In this document: positions 15,005 to 19,234 of the stretch, in pieces
How the letters are laid out: every line of letters begins with the position of its first letter
Position numbering within the stretch: the stretch's first letter is position 1
Assembly: GCA_023424235.1 (NCBI GenBank)
Contig: JAFAEB010000085.1
Location: forward strand, 1-19,234
Direction of reading: 5' to 3'
From: Bacillota bacterium
Lineage (GTDB): Bacteria; Bacillota; Clostridia; Lachnospirales; Lachnospiraceae
Length of the DNA stretch: 19,234 nt
Notes under the pieces: model-generated
The model's input: the letters and a program-made list of their open reading frames with translations, nothing else
Database searches by the model: none
Told to the model about the DNA's origin: nothing
Position numbers and translations under genes: made by a program

Positions 15005-16349
15005 AGAAAAAGATGGTGCGGCAAAATCACTACGTGAAATTGCTTTATCGGTTATCACTGAGATAACAAGTGAAGGGAACTTTTCTCATAAAGTAATTAG
15101 TCGTACCTTAAATTCATATCAACACCTAGAAAAACAAGAAAGAGCATTTATATCAAGGTTATGTGAGGGAACCATTGAGCGTCTTATAACCCTTGACTTT
15201 ATAATCAATTGTTATTCGAATACTAAAGTTAATAAAATGAAACCGCTCATTCGTAATTTACTACGAATGAGCGTGTATCAACTTAAATATATGGATTCTA
15301 TTCCTGAATCAGCTGTTTGTAATGAAGCTGTAAAAATAGCAAAAAAAAGAGGATTCCAAAATCTGAGTGGATTTGTAAATGGAATCTTACGTAATATAGT
15401 AAGAAATCCTGAAAAAGCGCAAATACCGGAAGATGATTTTAGTATTAAGTACTCCGTTCCAAAATGGTTAGTGGATGAACTCATACATCAGTATGATAAA
15501 GATACCGTTGCTGCTATATTAAATGCTTCTCTTAAGGAAAAAGAAACTACGATTCGATGTAATCTAAATAAGATGAAAGTAAATGAACTAAGTAAAGTAT
15601 TAGAAGATGAACATATAAGGGTTAGACCAGGAAATTATCTACCCTACGCGCTTAAAATATCCAATTATAATTATTTGAATCAACTAGATAGTTTTAATCA
15701 GGGACTGTTTAATGTCCAAGATGAAAGCTCTATGCTAGTAGGAGCTATTTCAGGAGTTAATAAAGATAATTATGTAATTGATGTATGTGCAGCACCTGGG
15801 GGAAAGTCACTTCATATTGCATCCCTTTTAAATGGAAGTGGTCATGTAAGCTCACGTGATGTTTCAGAATATAAGTTAACTCTTATTGAAGACAATGTGA
15901 AGCGTTTGGGTTTAAATAATGTATCAGTAAAATTAAAAGATGCCCTTATATTAGAGGAAGATGATATCGAAAAAGCAGATCTTGTAATTGCAGACCTACC
16001 TTGTTCCGGTCTTGGTGTTATAAGTAAGAAACCTGACATAAAATATAACATGACCAAAGAAAAGTTAGACAGTTTGGTTTTATTACAAAGAGATATATTA
16101 AAAGTAGTGAGTCAATATGTAAAGCCAGGTGGTACATTAATCTATAGTACCTGTACCATTAATAAAGAAGAAAACATTAATAATGTTTTATGGTTTATTC
16201 ATCATTTTGACTTTGAGCTAGAAGCATTAGATGATTATTTACCTGATAATTTAAAAGATGACAGTACAAAAAAAGGATATCTTCAGTTACTTCCTGGTAT
16301 ACATGAGTCGGATGGATTTTTTATAGCCAGACTTAAGAAGAAGGTTTAA
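14997..16349 (+). CDS. rsmB: 16S rRNA (cytosine-5)-methyltransferase
   Basis: Methylates C967 (E. coli numbering) of 16S rRNA using S-adenosylmethionine; 450 residues from the GTG start. Residues up to about 135 form a NusB-like RNA-binding domain (REIALSVITEI; ERAFISRLCEGTIERLITLDFII). The methyltransferase domain has SAM loop CAAPGGK (264-270), DLPCSG (333-338, Cys336 for product release) and YSTCT with the probable nucleophile Cys386. GTG was chosen because GGAGG at 14983-14987 is well spaced. It overlaps the protease stop by 8 bases, and rlmN starts 13 bases downstream with its ribosome site overlapping this stop codon. Confidence 0.95.
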   Translation: MTKEKDGAAKSLREIALSVITEITSEGNFSHKVISRTLNSYQHLEKQERAFISRLCEGTIERLITLDFIINCYSNTKVNKMKPLIRNLLRMSVYQLKYMDSIPESAVCNEAVKIAKKRGFQNLSGFVNGILRNIVRNPEKAQIPEDDFSIKYSVPKWLVDELIHQYDKDTVAAILNASLKEKETTIRCNLNKMKVNELSKVLEDEHIRVRPGNYLPYALKISNYNYLNQLDSFNQGLFNVQDESSMLVGAISGVNKDNYVIDVCAAPGGKSLHIASLLNGSGHVSSRDVSEYKLTLIEDNVKRLGLNNVSVKLKDALILEEDDIEKADLVIADLPCSGLGVISKKPDIKYNMTKEKLDSLVLLQRDILKVVSQYVKPGGTLIYSTCTINKEENINNVLWFIHHFDFELEALDDYLPDNLKDDSTKKGYLQLLPGIHESDGFFIARLKKKV

Positions 16350-16362
16350 GGAGTAAACGATA

Positions 16363-17406
16363 ATGATAAAAACTGATATAAAATCATTAACCTATGATGA
16401 ATTAATTGCATTTATAGTAAATCTAGGTGAAAAGCCATTCCGTGGTAAACAAATCTATGAATGGATTCATGTAAAGCTTGCAAATAGTTTTGATGATATG
16501 ATAAATATTCCAAAGGGATTAAGAGAGAAGCTTAATGAGTTGTGTATTTATCAAGAACTTAAACTTATAAGTAAACTAGAATCATCTTCTGGTGAAACAA
16601 CAAAATACTTATTTATGTTAAATGATCAAAGGGTTCTTGAAAGTGTATTAATGAAATATAAACATGGAAATTCAGTTTGCATCTCTTCTCAGGTTGGATG
16701 TAAAATGGGTTGTAAGTTTTGTGCATCAACAATTGGTGGTTTTGAGAGAAATTTAACCCCATCTGAAATGCTTATGCAAATTTATCAGATACAGCGTATA
16801 TCTGGTGAAAGAGTATCCAATGTAGTTGTTATGGGTACTGGAGAACCACTTGATAATTTTGAACATTTACTAACTTTTATTCAGTTGTTAACAGATGAAC
16901 ATGGACTAAATATTAGTCAAAGAAATGTAACTGTTTCAACATGTGGGCTGGTAGAAAAAATAAAAGAATTAGCAGATAAAAAGCTACAAATTACATTAGC
17001 CCTATCCTTGCATGGACCAAATGACAAAGTTCGAAGTGAGTTAATGCCGATTGCAAATCGTTATTCCATAAAAGAAGTAATAAATGCTTGCGAGTATTAT
17101 TATAATAGTACAGGTAGAAGGATAACCTTTGAATATAGTATGGTGGAAGGTGTAAATGATAGTAGTGAGTTGGCATTAGAATTACAACGTTTAATTAAAG
17201 GTCTAAATTGCCATGTTAATCTTATACCAGTGAATCCAATAAAGGAAAGAAATTATAAGCAATCAAAGTTAGGAAATATTCAAAATTTCAAAAATATACT
17301 TGAAAAAAATAGAATAAATGTTACTATTAGAAGAGAAATGGGTACGGATATCGATGCTGCCTGTGGTCAATTGCGTAAGAGTTTTATGGATGATAATTCT
17401 AATTAG
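16363..17406 (+). CDS. rlmN: Radical SAM 23S rRNA/tRNA adenine-C2 methyltransferase
   Basis: Makes 2-methyladenosine at A2503 of 23S rRNA, and in E. coli also at A37 of some tRNAs; 347 residues. The radical-SAM iron-sulphur motif CxxxCxxC is at Cys113, Cys117 and Cys120 (GCKMGCKFCAS). The C-terminal Cys334 (DAACGQL) is the residue that becomes methylated during catalysis. GTGEPLDNF is also typical. The resistance paralogue Cfr shares this core. Chromosomal position between rsmB and prpC and the standard N-terminal region (KSLTYDELIAFIVNLGEKPFRGKQI) support RlmN. AAGGAG overlaps the rsmB stop. Confidence 0.95.
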   Translation: MIKTDIKSLTYDELIAFIVNLGEKPFRGKQIYEWIHVKLANSFDDMINIPKGLREKLNELCIYQELKLISKLESSSGETTKYLFMLNDQRVLESVLMKYKHGNSVCISSQVGCKMGCKFCASTIGGFERNLTPSEMLMQIYQIQRISGERVSNVVVMGTGEPLDNFEHLLTFIQLLTDEHGLNISQRNVTVSTCGLVEKIKELADKKLQITLALSLHGPNDKVRSELMPIANRYSIKEVINACEYYYNSTGRRITFEYSMVEGVNDSSELALELQRLIKGLNCHVNLIPVNPIKERNYKQSKLGNIQNFKNILEKNRINVTIRREMGTDIDAACGQLRKSFMDDNSN

Positions 17407-17408
17407 TT

Positions 17409-17424
17409 TAATCTATATAGATTA
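17409..17424. promoter_or_regulatory. 16-bp perfect palindrome upstream of the phosphatase gene
   Basis: TAATCTATATAGATTA is a perfect palindrome starting 3 bases after the rlmN stop. Without a loop or T-run it is a poor RNA terminator and fits better as a site for a dimeric DNA-binding protein. I see no convincing promoter in the 84-base gap. Confidence 0.4.
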
Positions 17425-17490
17425 GAGTGGAAAAATATGATTTTAACACTTTAATTTGTTTCAAATTTTTATATTTGAGGAGGTGTAAAC

Positions 17491-18213
17491 ATGAAATCAT
17501 TTTCCATAACAGATGTAGGTAAAAAGAGGCAAATTAACCAGGATTATGTTTTTTGCTCAGAAAAACCAATCGGTGGTCTACCTAATTTGTTTATCGTTGC
17601 AGACGGTATGGGTGGGCACAATGCTGGTGATTTTGCATCAAGATTTTGTGTAGAAGTTTTTACAGAGCAAATCAAACAAATTGAGGACAAAACCCCCATA
17701 GGAATGATAGCACAAGCGATAGAGTATACCAATCATTTATTAATTGATAAAGCTACAAGTGATGAGGATTTAAAAGGAATGGGGACCACATTTGTAGTTG
17801 CTACAATTATAGACAATATAATGTATGTAGCAAATGTTGGTGATAGTAGGCTTTATGTACTTAAAGATTCTATTAAGCAAATAACGGAAGACCATTCATT
17901 AGTCGAGGAAATGGTTAAGACAGGTGAAATTGAACGCAATGAAGTAAGATTTCATCCAAATAAAAATATAATAACTAGGGCATTAGGAGCAAATCGAGTA
18001 TTAGTTCCTGATTATTTTGAAGTTAATTTAGAAGAAAATCATATTATACTTATGTGTTCCGATGGTTTATCTAATATGGTAGAAGATGAGATTATAATGA
18101 GTACGATTAAAGAACATAGTGATAATATAGAAGCTGCTGCAAGATCCTTGGTGAATCAAGCAAATGAAAATGGTGGCAAAGATAATATATCAATTGTCAT
18201 TGTTAAAATGTAG
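17491..18213 (+). CDS. prpC: PP2C-family Ser/Thr protein phosphatase (Stp/PrpC)
   Basis: Metal-dependent phosphatase that reverses phosphorylation by the kinase encoded next to it; 240 residues, cytoplasmic. PP2C motifs in order are GKKRQINQD (Asp18), VADGMGGHNAG (Asp38), NVGDSRLY, CSDGL (Asp191) and GGKDNIS (Asp231), giving the aspartates that hold two or three Mn/Mg ions. The start follows a very strong AGGAGGTG. The kinase gene begins 16 bases after its stop, the standard Firmicutes pair. The 84-base gap before it holds a 16-bp palindrome, so it may have some separate control. Confidence 0.95.
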   Translation: MKSFSITDVGKKRQINQDYVFCSEKPIGGLPNLFIVADGMGGHNAGDFASRFCVEVFTEQIKQIEDKTPIGMIAQAIEYTNHLLIDKATSDEDLKGMGTTFVVATIIDNIMYVANVGDSRLYVLKDSIKQITEDHSLVEEMVKTGEIERNEVRFHPNKNIITRALGANRVLVPDYFEVNLEENHIILMCSDGLSNMVEDEIIMSTIKEHSDNIEAAARSLVNQANENGGKDNISIVIVKM

Positions 18214-18229
18214 AAAGAGGTGAGACCAA

Positions 18230-19234
18230 ATGTTAAAACCGGGAATGTACATTAGTGACCGTTACGAAATAATTGATAAAGTCGGCTCAGGAGGTATGGC
18301 TGATGTTTATAAAGCAAAATGTCATAGACTAAATCGTTTCGTAGCAATAAAAGTATTAAAACCTGAATTTAGTGACGATAAAAACTTTGTAAAGAAATTT
18401 AGGGGTGAAGCGCAATCAGCTGCAGGATTATCCCACCCTAATATTGTAAATGTTTATGATGTTGGTGATGATAACGGCTTGCATTATATAGTAATGGAAC
18501 TTGTAGAGGGTATAACACTTAAAAGCTTCATTGAAAGAAAAGGAAAGCTTGAAGTAAAAGAAGCTATCGGTATTTCTATACAAATAGCTCTAGGTATGGA
18601 GGCAGCACATACAAATCATATTATTCATAGAGATATAAAGCCTCAAAACATAATTATTTCAAGAGAGGGTAAAGTAAAGGTAACTGATTTTGGTATTGCG
18701 AAAGCAACAAATTCAAATACAATAACCTCAAATGCAATGGGTTCGGTTCATTATTTATCACCTGAACAAGCAAGAGGTGGTTATAGTGATGAGAAAAGTG
18801 ACATTTATTCATTGGGTGTAACTTTATATGAAATGTTAACGGGAGAAGTTCCATTTGCAGGAGATAATACAGTTTCTGTAGCTCTTCTTCATATTCAAAG
18901 TGAAGCAATTCCACTTAGACAAATTGATAATACAATCCCATATAGCGTTGAAAAAATTGTTCAAAAATGTATGCAAAAAAAACCAGAGCGTAGATACTTA
19001 ACAGCTTCTGATTTAATACAAGACTTAAAACGCTCCATTTCTAATCCAAATGGGGATTTTGTTGTGATTCCTCAAACGGTAGTTAGTGATTCTCCTACGA
19101 TTACTATTACGGATGATGAAGTGAGCTCTATAAACCATCAAGCAAAATTAAATAACCCACGTAACACAACGATTCCGGTAACGAATACTGCAAGAGTCAA
19201 TACTCCAAAGGCTAATAGTACGAAGGGTAACACA
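18230..19234 (+). CDS. prkC: PASTA-type Ser/Thr protein kinase, N-terminal part (cut by window end)
   Basis: Membrane Hanks-type kinase; the first 335 residues are visible and the frame is open at the window end. The kinase domain has the glycine loop GSGGMADVY (19-27), Lys41 (VAIKVLK), catalytic HRDIKPQN (133-140), DFG (153-155) and activation-loop end MGSVHYLSPEQA, with Ser where related kinases often have GT. After about residue 275 the chain turns Thr/Asn/Ser/Pro-rich (TTIPVTNTARVNTPKANS), as expected of the linker before the membrane segment. External PASTA repeats would lie beyond the window and are inferred from family and context. AGAGGTG supports the ATG. In B. subtilis PrkC responds to DAP-type muropeptides. 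Confidence 0.93.
   Translation, partial: MLKPGMYISDRYEIIDKVGSGGMADVYKAKCHRLNRFVAIKVLKPEFSDDKNFVKKFRGEAQSAAGLSHPNIVNVYDVGDDNGLHYIVMELVEGITLKSFIERKGKLEVKEAIGISIQIALGMEAAHTNHIIHRDIKPQNIIISREGKVKVTDFGIAKATNSNTITSNAMGSVHYLSPEQARGGYSDEKSDIYSLGVTLYEMLTGEVPFAGDNTVSVALLHIQSEAIPLRQIDNTIPYSVEKIVQKCMQKKPERRYLTASDLIQDLKRSISNPNGDFVVIPQTVVSDSPTITITDDEVSSINHQAKLNNPRNTTIPVTNTARVNTPKANSTKGNT

Noticed and set aside
16699..16722. Possible Cfr resistance methyltransferase
   Set aside because: The CxxxCxxC core is shared with Cfr, but the location in the rsmB-prpC cluster and the N-terminal region fit housekeeping RlmN.
1..19234. Mobile elements, CRISPR arrays, phage or defence genes
   Set aside because: No transposase, integrase, regularly spaced repeats or defence-type domains were found in any frame; codon use looks even across the window.

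Overview
The window reads as chromosome of a low-GC Gram-positive anaerobe of the Clostridia, most like a Lachnospiraceae member such as Lachnoclostridium (Clostridium) phytofermentans. That assignment rests on AT-rich codon use, strong AGGAGG-type ribosome binding sites, the gene order priA-def-fmt-(Zn protease)-rsmB-rlmN-PP2C-PASTA kinase, and a MurE with the meso-diaminopimelate signature. It is inferred from recognition and no search was run. I see no tRNA, rRNA, CRISPR array, transposase or phage gene.

Region 1 (1-2959, plus strand) is the 3' end of a CUT1-type sugar ABC importer operon: the tail of a MalF-type permease, a MalG-type permease and a lipoprotein solute-binding protein. No ATPase gene is visible, so the system may use an ATPase encoded elsewhere. 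A 9-bp hairpin separates the permeases from the binding-protein gene. The region ends in an 82-bp imperfect palindrome (2976-3057) that can act as a terminator and looks like a dispersed repeat.

Region 2 (3110-7036, minus strand) is an osmolyte-uptake module. A zinc-ribbon protein (TTG start) lies upstream of a GntR-type regulator with a C-terminal TrkA-C/RCK_C domain, the architecture of the cyclic-di-AMP receptor BusR. A terminator follows. Then a perfect TTGACA-17-TATAAT promoter drives a two-gene quaternary-ammonium transporter: an ATPase with CBS domains and a permease fused to its own binding protein (OpuF-like). The likely circuit is c-di-AMP-controlled repression of compatible-solute import, but this is inferred from domain architecture and context.

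Region 3 (7037-7366) is a divergent control region. It has a perfect consensus promoter on the plus strand, an extended -10 promoter on the minus strand that overlaps it, and a roughly 95-nt plus-strand leader or small RNA ending in a strong intrinsic terminator before murE.

Region 4 (7367-19234, plus strand) is a long, closely spaced housekeeping cluster with no internal terminator that I can see: murE, murF, priA, def, fmt, a membrane zinc protease, rsmB, rlmN, a PP2C phosphatase and a PASTA-type Ser/Thr kinase cut by the window end. It joins peptidoglycan precursor synthesis, replication restart, formyl-Met cycling, rRNA methylation and a phosphorylation switch that responds to the cell wall in related bacteria.
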